Assembly (NCBI GenBank): GCA_001801665.1
Contig: MGYH01000042.1
Span: forward strand, 1-20,571
Source: Gammaproteobacteria bacterium RIFCSPHIGHO2_12_FULL_45_12
GTDB taxonomy: Bacteria; Pseudomonadota; Gammaproteobacteria; DSM-16500
DNA: 20,571 nt
Direction: 5' to 3'
The translations under genes were made by a program, and so were the position numbers. The notes beneath the pieces are model-generated. The model made no database searches. It was given only the letters and a program-made list of their open reading frames with translations, and was not told where the DNA came from. Every line of letters begins with the position of its first letter. The first letter of the stretch is position 1. This document shows, in pieces, positions 6,204 through 14,587 of the stretch.

Positions 6204-6294
6204 TTGCTGGGTTCCACTTAAAAACCAATGTACATTTTCTTATGTATGATGTATATAAAGCGCATGTTCGCTTATCTATGGCAGGAAGTCAATT
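6204..6294. promoter_or_regulatory. Divergent promoter region with palindrome
   Basis: This 91-bp AT-rich gap separates divergently transcribed genes. It holds the perfect 10-bp palindrome AATGTACATT (6227-6236) and two further ATGTA words (6242-6246 and 6249-6253), which could be regulator sites. AGGAAG (6283-6288) is a good ribosome-binding site for the ATG at 6295. Exact -35 and -10 boxes cannot be assigned confidently. Confidence 0.35.
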
Positions 6295-7761
6295 ATGAAG
6301 AAGCTGCGTATCCGCTACATTTCTCATGCATGCATTCAACTAACGGGCGAATTTGGGTCGTTGATAACGGATCCATGGATATTAAATGAGCCCATCTATG
6401 CATTTACCACTTGGAAGTATCCGCCAGCAGTGATTCCACCTGAGCAAATAGTAGATAATGTTGACTATCTGTACCTTTCTCATCCCCACGAAGATCATTT
6501 GCACATACCCTCTTTAGATAAGTTTCCGCGACATATTCAGGTGCTTTTGCCGGAGTATGGTGATTACCCTTGTTTGCGTTCACAAACTGTGGAGAGAACC
6601 TTTCGAGAAATGGGTTTTTATAATATCACAAAGATTAAACCTTGGCAGACGATTCTACTAAACAATAAGACACCCTTTACTATTATTCCTGCATGCAAAA
6701 CCAAATATTGGGATTGGGAGAACTCAGGTTTTGTATTGGAGCACCCAGATTGCAAAGTGCTTAATATGAATGATTGCCCCTCTGATCCCGAGTTATATGC
6801 AATGTTAGATGCGCGGTTTGGAAAAATGGATATTGGCTTTGTGCAATATTCAGGTGTGTCAATGTACCCTGGTCGATATCGGATGCCAAAGGAAGAGATG
6901 AGAGCCGCTTCTAGTGCGCGTAAGCATAGCTGGATACAGCAAAAAAATATGATTGAATGCTTAAGTGTAGCAAGGCTTGCACCATTTGCTGGCGATTTTG
7001 CTTGGTTGGACGATAGCCTTTACCATTGTAATTGGGCAAATCGAGCCACACCAAAATTGTTTGAAGACTTTGTACAGTCAAACTACCCTGAAAAAAAAAT
7101 CGAAGTTGTCATTATGTATCCAACGGATGAGTGGACTATTGACAGTGGTTTGACTAGAAATCATCACGAGATCAACTGGGATAATTATTTGGCTGAAATT
7201 GACTGTGTTAAGCAAGCCTTGCAGCCAAAAGTTGACGCCGTTCGAGCTTGGATAGATGGCTCAAGTGTGGCGGACTTACGCGAACGTAGCCAAGCGTATA
7301 CTGAACATTTAAATAAATGGGTGACAACTGAGTTTGTTGATTTTTCAGCGCGAGTGCGAGTTTATATTGAAGGAGGAAACGCCAATTTTAGTTTCGTCAT
7401 GAAGGCAACACCCGAAGACAAATTTTCATTCGATTGGCATGATGAGGATAATGTTGATCAATCATTATATATATCTGAAAAGTTATGGGGCGCAGTCCTT
7501 GAAGGAAAGGTATTGTTGACTAATATTCAATGGGCGGCTGAGAACTTTCAACAGGTTGAATTTCGAAATGAAATTGCAAGATTTTGGTTTTGGCTTGAAA
7601 ATCATTTAGATTTAAATAATCGAAATGCACAGGCGTTAATTGATCGTGCATTGCATCCACATATAAAAGATCGAATTCGACCAGGCCATGGCGTGTTTCA
7701 AATCGAGAATGAGTGGTCATTTGATTATCAGTGTATTGATGATATTAGAAAAGTAGTTTAG
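6295..7761 (+). CDS. Metallo-beta-lactamase-fold hydrolase (CMAH/UlaG-like)
   Basis: The N-terminal third carries the metallo-beta-lactamase signature H63-P-H65-E-D67-H68 (YLSHPHEDHLH), preceded by the strand SLITDPW that is usual in UlaG-like lactonases. Further on, PFAGDFAW and an Asn/His-rich stretch (SLYHCNWANR) resemble the catalytic part of CMP-N-acetylneuraminate hydroxylase, but there is no Rieske domain. At 488 aa it is much longer than UlaG. The C-terminal ~170 residues (from about FVDFSARVRVYIEGG) look like an extra beta/alpha domain that I cannot name. It is probably a soluble metal-dependent hydrolase or oxidoreductase acting on a sugar or sugar nucleotide. It has a strong Shine-Dalgarno sequence and is first in a five-gene plus-strand group; the next gene starts 8 bp after its stop. 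Confidence 0.75.
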   Translation: MKKLRIRYISHACIQLTGEFGSLITDPWILNEPIYAFTTWKYPPAVIPPEQIVDNVDYLYLSHPHEDHLHIPSLDKFPRHIQVLLPEYGDYPCLRSQTVERTFREMGFYNITKIKPWQTILLNNKTPFTIIPACKTKYWDWENSGFVLEHPDCKVLNMNDCPSDPELYAMLDARFGKMDIGFVQYSGVSMYPGRYRMPKEEMRAASSARKHSWIQQKNMIECLSVARLAPFAGDFAWLDDSLYHCNWANRATPKLFEDFVQSNYPEKKIEVVIMYPTDEWTIDSGLTRNHHEINWDNYLAEIDCVKQALQPKVDAVRAWIDGSSVADLRERSQAYTEHLNKWVTTEFVDFSARVRVYIEGGNANFSFVMKATPEDKFSFDWHDEDNVDQSLYISEKLWGAVLEGKVLLTNIQWAAENFQQVEFRNEIARFWFWLENHLDLNNRNAQALIDRALHPHIKDRIRPGHGVFQIENEWSFDYQCIDDIRKVV

Positions 7762-7769
7762 GCATCCAG

Positions 7770-8759
7770 ATGCTTAGGCAAACACTCATACCCTTGAGTC
7801 AGCGAAATGAATGGGATGCGCATCTTGAGTTACTACCGCATGCGCCAGCACATTTATGGTCATACAATCATGCCATGAGTCTATCATCGGGCTTAGAGAC
7901 ATATTTATATGCGGCAAGCTCACTTGGTTTCGTGGCAGCCTGCCCACTGTCGATAAGGGAAAAATGCGGAGTCAAAGATGTCATGTCTCCCTATGGATTT
8001 GGCGGCGTCATGATTTCTGGTTATCATGAGCATTTTGTCAGTGAATTGACACGCTATATGGATGCAAATGGGTATTGTTGTGGATATATTAATGTTCATC
8101 CTATGGCACTGTCTTCATTTAAGTTATCTGAAAGCGAATTAAACCAGGCAAAGAAAATCTACTTTTTAGATATTGCGCAGCCATGGGAAAGGCTAGAGCA
8201 GGGATTGCATAAAGCGACTCGATATGAATTAAAAAAATGGAAAGAAATGTGTTTTAATGTTGTTGATGATAAAGAAAGGTTGTTTAGCGCTTTTTGTAAC
8301 TTGTATTGTCAAACATTAACGCGTGTCAATGCTAGTGCTGTCTATCACTTTGACTTGGAAAGCATAAGAGAAATCGTGATGGATGTTTCAGCAGTCATGC
8401 TGGGTGTTGAAAATGAATCTAAAGAAATTGAAGCCGTCAGTGTTTTTATCTGCGCTGGAGAGTATGCAGATTATCAATTTAATGCAGCCAGTCTAATCGG
8501 CAGACAGCATACCAGAGGGCTAATATGGTGCGCAATTGCTTATTTAAAGAAACGATCCGTGCGTTATTTGAATCTTGGTGGTGGAATGAAATCAGGCGAT
8601 TCACTGTCTAAATTTAAGCAAAGTTTTGGTGGCACTGAGCATTGTTTTGTTGGGTTGAAGCATATTTACAAGCAGACGCTTTTTGACTCATTATGTCGCG
8701 AGCTATGCGTTTCAACGTTTGATCTAAGCGCGTATTTTCCCCCCTATCATAAGGTCTAA
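7770..8759 (+). CDS. FemAB/GNAT-like acyl- or aminoacyltransferase
   Basis: The 329-aa protein has the double-GNAT architecture of FemAB-like transferases. The second half is diagnostic: HKATRYELKKWKEM (147-160), a strand ADYQFNAASL, then RGLIWCAIAYLKKRSVRYLNLGG ending in KFKQSFGG (249-288). Those last segments match the acyl-donor-binding fold of the FemAB/BioF2-like group, often found in exopolysaccharide and PEP-CTERM clusters. Possible reactions are transfer of an amino acid or acyl group to an amine on a sugar or lipid. The start at 7770 has only a weak AGG nearby, consistent with coupling to the gene ending 8 bp upstream. No signal peptide or membrane segment is visible, so it is likely cytoplasmic. 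Confidence 0.75.
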   Translation: MLRQTLIPLSQRNEWDAHLELLPHAPAHLWSYNHAMSLSSGLETYLYAASSLGFVAACPLSIREKCGVKDVMSPYGFGGVMISGYHEHFVSELTRYMDANGYCCGYINVHPMALSSFKLSESELNQAKKIYFLDIAQPWERLEQGLHKATRYELKKWKEMCFNVVDDKERLFSAFCNLYCQTLTRVNASAVYHFDLESIREIVMDVSAVMLGVENESKEIEAVSVFICAGEYADYQFNAASLIGRQHTRGLIWCAIAYLKKRSVRYLNLGGGMKSGDSLSKFKQSFGGTEHCFVGLKHIYKQTLFDSLCRELCVSTFDLSAYFPPYHKV

Positions 8760-8801
8760 GTATGAAGATGAGTAAACTATATACAGAATGGATTAATTGC
8801 T

Positions 8802-9449
8802 ATGTTGTTTAAAAGAAAAAACCCAAAAATATTTTGTATCGGTAGAAATAAGACAGGAACAACTTCATTAAGCAAGGCTTTTGTCGACCTAGGGTTTAAG
8901 TTGGGAGATCAAGTTGAGGCTGAGTGGCTGTTTGATGATTGGGTTAAGCGTGATTTTTCAAAGTTAAAAAGATATTGCCAAAACGCGGAGGTATTTCAGG
9001 ATTCCCCTTTTTCTCTTCCTTATACGTTTGTTTATCTGGATCAAATTTTTCCAAACAGTAAGTTCATTTTGACTGTGAGGGACAGCGCTTTGCAATGGTA
9101 TCATTCTTTAGTTCGTTTTCATGCAAAACTATGGGCAAATGATGGAGTCAGACCAACAAAAGATGATTTAAAACGTGCTTTTTACTTGTATGAAGGGTTT
9201 CCATATGACGCAATTAAGCGGCAGTTTGGCACACCTGATGATGATTTATATTGTCAGTCAACTTTAATCAAAGCTTATGAGGATTATAATCAATCTGTTG
9301 TTGAGTACTTTAAATATAAACCCGATTCTTTTTTACATTTAAACGTTGGAAAACCTGATAGTTATTGGAAATTTTGCGCTTTTTTGAATAAAAAACCAAT
9401 TTATGATGAATTTCCTTGGGAGCAAAAAACTGAGGATCTTAAGGTTTAA
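8802..9449 (+). CDS. Small sulfotransferase-family protein
   Basis: The 215-aa protein opens with a sulfotransferase P-loop (IGRNKTGTTSL, residues 13-23). The 3'-phosphate motif FILTVRDSALQWYHSL (88-103), with R93 as the expected PAPS ligand, follows. The DSPFSLPYTFVYLDQIFP stretch between them is typical of the compact bacterial family of sulfotransferase-like proteins. The likely activity is transfer of sulfate from PAPS to a hydroxyl, but a substrate cannot be deduced. It is among the most AT-rich genes here (in 9301-9360, 16 of 60 bases are G or C). It shares fold but not length with the 497-aa sulfotransferase-like protein at the left end. No strong Shine-Dalgarno sequence precedes the ATG. 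Confidence 0.75.
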   Translation: MLFKRKNPKIFCIGRNKTGTTSLSKAFVDLGFKLGDQVEAEWLFDDWVKRDFSKLKRYCQNAEVFQDSPFSLPYTFVYLDQIFPNSKFILTVRDSALQWYHSLVRFHAKLWANDGVRPTKDDLKRAFYLYEGFPYDAIKRQFGTPDDDLYCQSTLIKAYEDYNQSVVEYFKYKPDSFLHLNVGKPDSYWKFCAFLNKKPIYDEFPWEQKTEDLKV

Positions 9450-9496
9450 ATGATTCAGATTGGCTAACTGCTTGTTAAATTTAAGGTGTTAATTAT

Positions 9497-10423
9497 ATGA
9501 CATTTCACTCCAACTTTGTCTATCCACTAAAGAAAATTGACAAATGGCAAGTTTCACATGCCATGGTGCCAACGCCCATTCTTATTGATGACGTGATCAG
9601 AGTGTTTTATTCAACGCGTAATCACTTAGGAAAAAGCAGTATTGCCTTTGTTGATCTAGATAGAACCAATTGTTCGCGAATCGTCCGATATAGTGAGTCA
9701 CCCGTGCTTTCTTCAGGTGCGCTTGGTACATTCGATGACTCAGGAGTCACTTGTGATTCCATTGTTGACTTGGGTGATGCCATCTATATGTATTATATTG
9801 GCTGGAACCAACTTGTTGCGACACCTTATCGAAATACAATTGGTTTAGCGATTAGTGATGATCGTGGGGTTACTTTTGAGCGTTATTCCGAGGCGCCAAT
9901 TATGGAGCGTACCAAAGCTGAACCTTATTTTTGCACGTCACCCTGGGTAATGAAAGAGGGTGTTCAATGGCACATGTGGTATTCGTGCATCACGAAATGG
10001 ATTCTTGTCAATGATAAGCCTGAAGCCTTATATCATATCAAATATGCCTCATCAGAAGATGGCATTCATTGGGAGCGTCAAGATGTCAATTGTATTTTAC
10101 CACAAAGTGAGTTTGAGGCGAATGTGAGGCCAAGTGTTGCCAAGATTGATGGCTTATATAGAATGTGGTATTGCTATCGTGGAAGCCATGACTTTCGAGA
10201 TGGAGCGGACAGCTATCGATTGGGTTATGCAGAGTCAAAAGATGGTAAACAGTGGGAGCGTCTTGATTCAATGATCGCATCGCAAATGTCATTATCAGAC
10301 TGGGACGATACGATGCAGGCTTATCCTGCTATTATTAATGTCGATGGCAATTACTTATTATTTTATAATGGAAATGGTTTTGGACGTGATGGTTTTGGCG
10401 TTGCAAACTTAGGGAGATTATAG
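9497..10423 (+). CDS. Five-bladed beta-propeller glycosidase-like protein
   Basis: The 308-aa protein is built of repeated blades, each with an aromatic-rich strand: IRVFYSTRN (34-42), IYMYYIGWN (96-104), WHMWYSCITKW (158-168), YRMWYCYRGS (221-230) and YLLFYNGNG (286-294). Between them are the 'SxDGxxWER' turns (residues 186-194 and 247-255). This is the pattern of the GH43/GH32/GH130-type propellers that cleave, phosphorolyse or transfer glycosidic residues. Acidic residues suited to the pocket are D80-D81, E143 and E207, but I cannot assign catalytic roles. No signal peptide is present, so it acts in the cytoplasm, which favours a biosynthetic or phosphorylase-type role over degradation of external glycans. 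AAGGTG lies 8 nt before the ATG. Confidence 0.7.
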   Translation: MTFHSNFVYPLKKIDKWQVSHAMVPTPILIDDVIRVFYSTRNHLGKSSIAFVDLDRTNCSRIVRYSESPVLSSGALGTFDDSGVTCDSIVDLGDAIYMYYIGWNQLVATPYRNTIGLAISDDRGVTFERYSEAPIMERTKAEPYFCTSPWVMKEGVQWHMWYSCITKWILVNDKPEALYHIKYASSEDGIHWERQDVNCILPQSEFEANVRPSVAKIDGLYRMWYCYRGSHDFRDGADSYRLGYAESKDGKQWERLDSMIASQMSLSDWDDTMQAYPAIINVDGNYLLFYNGNGFGRDGFGVANLGRL

Positions 10424-10455
10424 CTCTATGAGGCCCAATAAAGTTGAGACCTAAT

Positions 10456-12030
10456 ATGCTAAAAGTGATCAATGCTATGGTAAGTCGTTTAAATGCTTAT
10501 TTATATAGTCTGTACGCAGCCTATTTTGCTACCGAGCAAAAGGTAATCCATCGAATTTGGAAAGTTTCTAGCCCAACTTTTAAGCGAGTGATGACTGAGG
10601 CAAAATTAGAAGCGACTGTTCAAGCGTATTATACTGGTTCCAGAGAAAGCCTTGCAAAAGTTTATGCTGAGATTGCCAACTTGTTAGTGAATGCAGGTCA
10701 GCAGGAGTTGGCTGTTTTTTACTTTGAAAAATCATTGAAGTGCAAGATAGATAGATGTGTGAGTAGTCAAAAACTACAAAGTCTTGTGCTAAGTCCGATT
10801 TCAAACGATGCAAGGATTATGAAAGAGTCAGTTAAATGTTCCAAACTATATTATCATTTTAACAAGAAATACTTCAAGAAAGGCATTCACTTTGAGCGTA
10901 AAAAACCGAAAAAGTTAAAAATTGCTTATATTTGCCATTTTTTTCATAATAGTGTTGCTCAGTCCATTATTATTCCATTTATCAAGGCGCACGATCGAAG
11001 TAAGGTAGAAGTATATTGTTATTTTGATTGGGATAAGTCATCTCTCGATGATGGCGTTAGGGGAATAGCTGATCATTGGCGTGATACGGATGGAATGTCA
11101 GATGATGACTTTGTGAAGCTGGTTCGTCGAGATGGAATTCATGTCGTCATTGAAATGAATGGTCACACAGTTGTTAATCGTTATCAAGCATGTGTCGATA
11201 GAATGGCGCCTGTTCAGATAAGTTTTTATAATTTTGCAGCAACTTCAGGTGTTGTTGGGCTAGATTATATTATTGTTGATAATAAGGTGCTGAAAACTTC
11301 GGAAGAGAAATATTTTACTGAAAAGATTTACCGTCTGCCAAATGCGTATGGCGTAGCTAACTTTAATGACTCTTTTCCTGAGGTGGCTTCTTGTCCTTAT
11401 GATAGAAATGGATATATTACCTTTGGTAGTTTCGGTGCGGCGCATAAAATGAATGAGTATACTATTGCGTTGTGGTGTAAAGTGTTGCATCTGGTTCCTC
11501 GCTCGCGTTTTTTTATGAAAGCGGGTGCTTTGACACATATCTTTTATCAGGATGCTTTTTACCAATACTTTGCTGATAATGGCATTGGACGCGACAGATT
11601 AATTTTTGAAGGTTGGTCACCGCACCATGAGATGCTGGAAAAATACGCTATGGTGGATATTGCGCTAGATTCATACCCGTATCATGCTGGAACAACAACA
11701 TTGGAGGCGATATGGCAGGGTGTGCCGGTCCTTTCTTTGTCAGGGGATCGTTTGGCGGCAAGAACCAGTATTAGTATTTTGACAAATTTAGGGCATCCTG
11801 AGTTTGTGGGGCATAGTGAAGCTGAGTTTTTATCAATAGCAAAAGCACTTGCCGAAAATCACGATAGACGACGATCTTTACGTCAGCAGCTTAGAGAGGA
11901 TTTTCGGCAGTCCGTATTGTACGATGCTGCGCTTTTTGCCTCAGATCTTGAAGATGCCTATTACGCAATGTGGTATGAGTGGCTTGCTGCTGATAAAGGT
12001 AAGCAATCGACGATTGTGCAAACACAGTAA
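10456..12030 (+). CDS. OGT/SPINDLY-like (GT41) glycosyltransferase
   Basis: The C-terminal ~370 residues match the catalytic region of O-GlcNAc-transferase-like proteins. Visible are IEMNGHT (236-242 from the TTG start), RMAPVQISFYNF (253-264), DYIIVDN (274-280), and the donor-binding end IALDSYPYHAGTTTLEAIWQ (406-425) with LAARTSISILTNLG (437-450). These enzymes use a UDP- or other nucleotide sugar. The N-terminal ~150 residues are helical with about one TPR-like repeat (IANLLVNAGQQELAVFYFEK), far fewer than eukaryotic OGT. The segment aligning with the catalytic-site His motif reads HFFHNSVAQS, with the His apparently one position earlier. A TTG at 10444 is also in frame, but ATG 10456 is preferred. 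It is the only clear glycosyltransferase in the window. It ends 7 bp from the stop of the converging operon. Confidence 0.8.
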   Translation: MLKVINAMVSRLNAYLYSLYAAYFATEQKVIHRIWKVSSPTFKRVMTEAKLEATVQAYYTGSRESLAKVYAEIANLLVNAGQQELAVFYFEKSLKCKIDRCVSSQKLQSLVLSPISNDARIMKESVKCSKLYYHFNKKYFKKGIHFERKKPKKLKIAYICHFFHNSVAQSIIIPFIKAHDRSKVEVYCYFDWDKSSLDDGVRGIADHWRDTDGMSDDDFVKLVRRDGIHVVIEMNGHTVVNRYQACVDRMAPVQISFYNFAATSGVVGLDYIIVDNKVLKTSEEKYFTEKIYRLPNAYGVANFNDSFPEVASCPYDRNGYITFGSFGAAHKMNEYTIALWCKVLHLVPRSRFFMKAGALTHIFYQDAFYQYFADNGIGRDRLIFEGWSPHHEMLEKYAMVDIALDSYPYHAGTTTLEAIWQGVPVLSLSGDRLAARTSISILTNLGHPEFVGHSEAEFLSIAKALAENHDRRRSLRQQLREDFRQSVLYDAALFASDLEDAYYAMWYEWLAADKGKQSTIVQTQ

Positions 12031-12037
12031 GCTCGAA

Positions 12038-13168
12038 TTATGCAACGTTTGAAACCGATTCGGAGCAGGCTAGCATATTTTGATGTAGCTGGGTGACAAT
12101 TCTTTCAATTTGATTTTGTGATAGGTCGGTAGATAAAGGCAACCCCAGCACAGATTTTCCAAGCCACTCGGTACTAGGCAAGCTGCTTAGTTTTGGGAAA
12201 TGTCGGTATGCTAAATGTTGATGACAGCCCATTAACCACCACTTTCGTGTGTCAATGTTTTGAGCTTTCAATTTATCGGCAATGACGTCATTCATATTAG
12301 GCAAAATAACATTGCAGGTACTGGTGGCAAACTCTCGTGAAAGTAAATGTTCAATTTTGTAGTGATTGAGTAGAGTGATATAGTGATTAATAGTCGCTTT
12401 CCATGCGGCCATGGTATCTTCAAGCATATCCATTCCTGCTAGGCCAACTGCAGCGGAATATTCAGAAAGCTTTGCATTAATGCCTGGCTTGACGGCCTCA
12501 CGGTCTTGATTAAATCCATATCCCGTCAGTGTTTTAATGAGACGAATTAAGCTAGTGTTGGTGGAAATGGCAATGCCGCCCTCGCCAATGCCGAAGACCT
12601 TGGTAGCATGCAAACTAAGCATGCAAGGAGATCGCCCAGCGGACATTAAGTTTGCTTGGCTCATTGTGTCAAAACCTGCTGCTGCATCGATGACAACGGG
12701 TATGCCCGTTCTATCCGTAAAGTTGTCCCATTTATCAATATCAATGGGTGCGCCAAATGGCGCAACAGCAATAATGGCGCCAATCGGTTTTGGTATTTTG
12801 TTTATTATTTCTAGTAAGTATATTGGGTCAAGTGCTTGAGAGCGCAGATCGACATCAGCAAACAGTGGTGTGAGTCCGGCTGAAACGGTTGCAGCAGCGG
12901 TTGCAATGAATGTCCATGACGGCATAATGCAATAGCTTCCCTTGGGGATCTCTAGCGCATTTAAGATAGTTGTGAGCATTAAGGTGCCATTACCGGCAGT
13001 GGTTAGCATGTCAGGGGTCACGTGTAGGCATGATGCAACTCTTGCTTCAAATTCGTTAAGCAGCGGACCAAAATTAGCGTACCAGCGGGATTCATCCATA
13101 CGCTCAAGATACGGTTTGATTTTGTCATAACCAGCCAATTTGGGTCGGAGAACGGGTATCATATCCAT
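12038..13168 (-). CDS. DegT/DnrJ/EryC1/StrS-family sugar aminotransferase
   Basis: This is a 376-aa PLP enzyme with the complete signature of sugar-nucleotide aminotransferases. It includes TTAGNGTLML (PLP phosphate loop, 56-65), VIDAAAGFD with D161 for the pyridine nitrogen, and SLHATKVFGIGEGG (185-198) with K190 forming the Schiff base. Such enzymes convert a 3- or 4-keto sugar nucleotide to the amino sugar, using glutamate as donor. YGFNQDREAVKPGINAKLSE is the usual substrate-site segment. It is the last gene of the long minus-strand operon, 13 bp after the WbqC-like gene. It differs from the other DegT-fold gene here by keeping the lysine, so a real transamination is expected; position and stereochemistry cannot be inferred. 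Acetylation of the new amine by one of the acyltransferases here is possible. Confidence 0.85.
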   Translation of the reverse strand: MDMIPVLRPKLAGYDKIKPYLERMDESRWYANFGPLLNEFEARVASCLHVTPDMLTTAGNGTLMLTTILNALEIPKGSYCIMPSWTFIATAAATVSAGLTPLFADVDLRSQALDPIYLLEIINKIPKPIGAIIAVAPFGAPIDIDKWDNFTDRTGIPVVIDAAAGFDTMSQANLMSAGRSPCMLSLHATKVFGIGEGGIAISTNTSLIRLIKTLTGYGFNQDREAVKPGINAKLSEYSAAVGLAGMDMLEDTMAAWKATINHYITLLNHYKIEHLLSREFATSTCNVILPNMNDVIADKLKAQNIDTRKWWLMGCHQHLAYRHFPKLSSLPSTEWLGKSVLGLPLSTDLSQNQIERIVTQLHQNMLACSESVSNVA

Positions 13169-13181
13169 AATGGGTCTCAGA

Positions 13182-13850
13182 TTAAGTAAATACAGCTGAT
13201 TGAGTTAAAATATTATTTCTAAGAATTGATAGCGGTTCAAGTAGAATCCGTTCAACAATACTAGCATTTTTTCCTTGATAGTCATCTAGAAATTTAAGTG
13301 TCATTCCATGCCGGCTAAAGGTGGCCGCGTTGTATAAAGCCCTACCCCCAGATAAGTTGATATATTCTTTAGCCTGGCAACGATTTGCGATTGCGATAAT
13401 TCGATCTTGTGCTTTGACATCGGCTGGGATATTCAAGCTGCTAGAGTAGATGACATTGTATGGAAGATTCAGTTTGAGGCAAGTTTTCTTGAGAAGCATT
13501 GAAATATAGTGAATTGGATCTTGGTTGAGTTTTAGAAGAGCATCCCTATATTCACTATTTAAGAAATTTTCTGTTTTGAAAATGGGAAAAAATCGCATTT
13601 GTTCTTGTACGCTAGGCCCAGCGTTTTGTTGGAAGCGTAGTCCTGAGATAGCGGTATTTTGCGGTACTTTTGCAATGGGCAAGGTTAGCCAACGCTCGTT
13701 ACCTTGATAGTCTGTTAGTTGATTGCGATGTACCCAGCCCCGTCTTGGGAACTGCACACAATCATAGAGAACGACTAAATCTGAAGCGGCGAATAAGCGA
13801 AAATAGCCAGCATAGGGAATAAAATAGGGCTGCATAATGGCTATGCGCAT
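13182..13850 (-). CDS. WbqC-like family protein
   Basis: The 222-aa protein begins RIAIMQPYFIPYAGYF, the hallmark of the WbqC family. D30 (VVLYDCVQFPRRGWVHRN) and the basic H41-R-N43 cluster follow. The family is common in O-antigen and exopolysaccharide clusters and its biochemical role is unsettled; it is often next to sugar aminotransferases, as here. There is no signal peptide or membrane segment. The ATG at 13848-13850 has only a weak AAGA ahead. It is 5 bp after the classical SDR gene and 13 bp before the DegT aminotransferase, so it is clearly part of the operon. The link with an amino-sugar step is inferred from this adjacency. Confidence 0.85.
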   Translation of the reverse strand: MRIAIMQPYFIPYAGYFRLFAASDLVVLYDCVQFPRRGWVHRNQLTDYQGNERWLTLPIAKVPQNTAISGLRFQQNAGPSVQEQMRFFPIFKTENFLNSEYRDALLKLNQDPIHYISMLLKKTCLKLNLPYNVIYSSSLNIPADVKAQDRIIAIANRCQAKEYINLSGGRALYNAATFSRHGMTLKFLDDYQGKNASIVERILLEPLSILRNNILTQSAVFT

Positions 13851-13855
13851 AGAAA

Positions 13856-14587
13856 TTATCTTGCTCCGGTGACAGGGATAATCGCGCCGCTAATATAAGA
13901 GGCTTCATCCGATGCAAGCCAGCAAACCAATTCAGCGACTTCCCTGGCACTTCCCATGCGGCCGGTTGGGAGGCTCTTCATTAGCGCGGCGATACGCTCA
14001 GGTGAGGCGCTTGTGTGCATGTCGGTGTCTATGACACCGGGGCTGACCGTATTAACACGCACCTTGTATGCGGCGGCTTCACGAGCAAAGCCAATCGTAA
14101 AGGTATTAATAGCCGCTTTGGATGCCGCATAGTGAGAAAGGTTATTGCCGCCAAATCGTGCTGCTTCAGATGAAATATTGATAATCGTGCCACCATCATG
14201 TTGCTTCATGCGCTTTAGTGCTTCGCGAGAGGCTAAAAACGTACCATAAACATTCGTTGCGAAGACCGATTGAAGGCAATCTAAAGTAATATTTTCAACA
14301 GTGGATATGCCGCCGTTAGTTCCGGCATTGTTAACCAAGGTAGTGACTGGACCTAACAATTGATCAACTACTTCAAATAATCTAATGATATCTTCTTCAT
14401 TACCAAGGTCAGCTTTAACAGCAATGGCATTGCCACCTGATTGCCTTATCGTCTCAACCAGTTTGTTTGCCTTATCAGCTTGGGAGAAATAATTAATACA
14501 AATAGAGTGCCCATGATTGGCAAGTAATGTGGCTGTTGCCGCGCCAATGCCACGGCTTGCTCCCGTAATAATGGCAACTTTTGTCAT
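13856..14587 (-). CDS. Classical short-chain dehydrogenase/reductase (FabG-like)
   Basis: The 243-aa protein has all the classical SDR landmarks: ITGASRGIGAA (7-17) for NAD(P), NNAG (86-89), catalytic S140, and Y153-A-A-S-K157. The C-terminal GAIIPVTGAR matches the usual family ending. Sequence alone would suggest a FabG-like 3-oxoacyl reductase, but its place between sugar-nucleotide genes suggests reduction of a keto sugar or a small acyl precursor. Its ATG overlaps the stop of the preceding gene by 4 bp (ATGA, 14584-14587), indicating coupled translation; AGGTAA lies about 8 nt upstream. Catalytic residues are intact, unlike the two extended SDRs upstream. Confidence 0.85.
   Translation of the reverse strand: MTKVAIITGASRGIGAATATLLANHGHSICINYFSQADKANKLVETIRQSGGNAIAVKADLGNEEDIIRLFEVVDQLLGPVTTLVNNAGTNGGISTVENITLDCLQSVFATNVYGTFLASREALKRMKQHDGGTIINISSEAARFGGNNLSHYAASKAAINTFTIGFAREAAAYKVRVNTVSPGVIDTDMHTSASPERIAALMKSLPTGRMGSAREVAELVCWLASDEASYISGAIIPVTGAR

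Noticed and set aside
8762..8812. A 16-codon frame (ATGAAGATGAGT...) just before the small sulfotransferase gene, suggesting a leader peptide
   Set aside because: No good ribosome-binding site, no runs of regulatory codons and no attenuator hairpins after it.
10428..10456. Near-duplicate 12-mers (TGAGGCCCAATA / TGAGACCTAATA) before the GT41-like gene
   Set aside because: 10 of 12 matches over such a short length is not convincing as a functional repeat; possibly a small slippage event.
12031..12037. A bidirectional terminator between the two converging operons
   Set aside because: Only 7 bp separate the stop codons and no stem with flanking T-runs is visible around them.
13856..14587. The classical SDR as housekeeping FabG
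   Set aside because: No other fatty-acid genes are nearby, and it is translationally coupled to nucleotide-sugar genes, so a specific fabG call is not justified.
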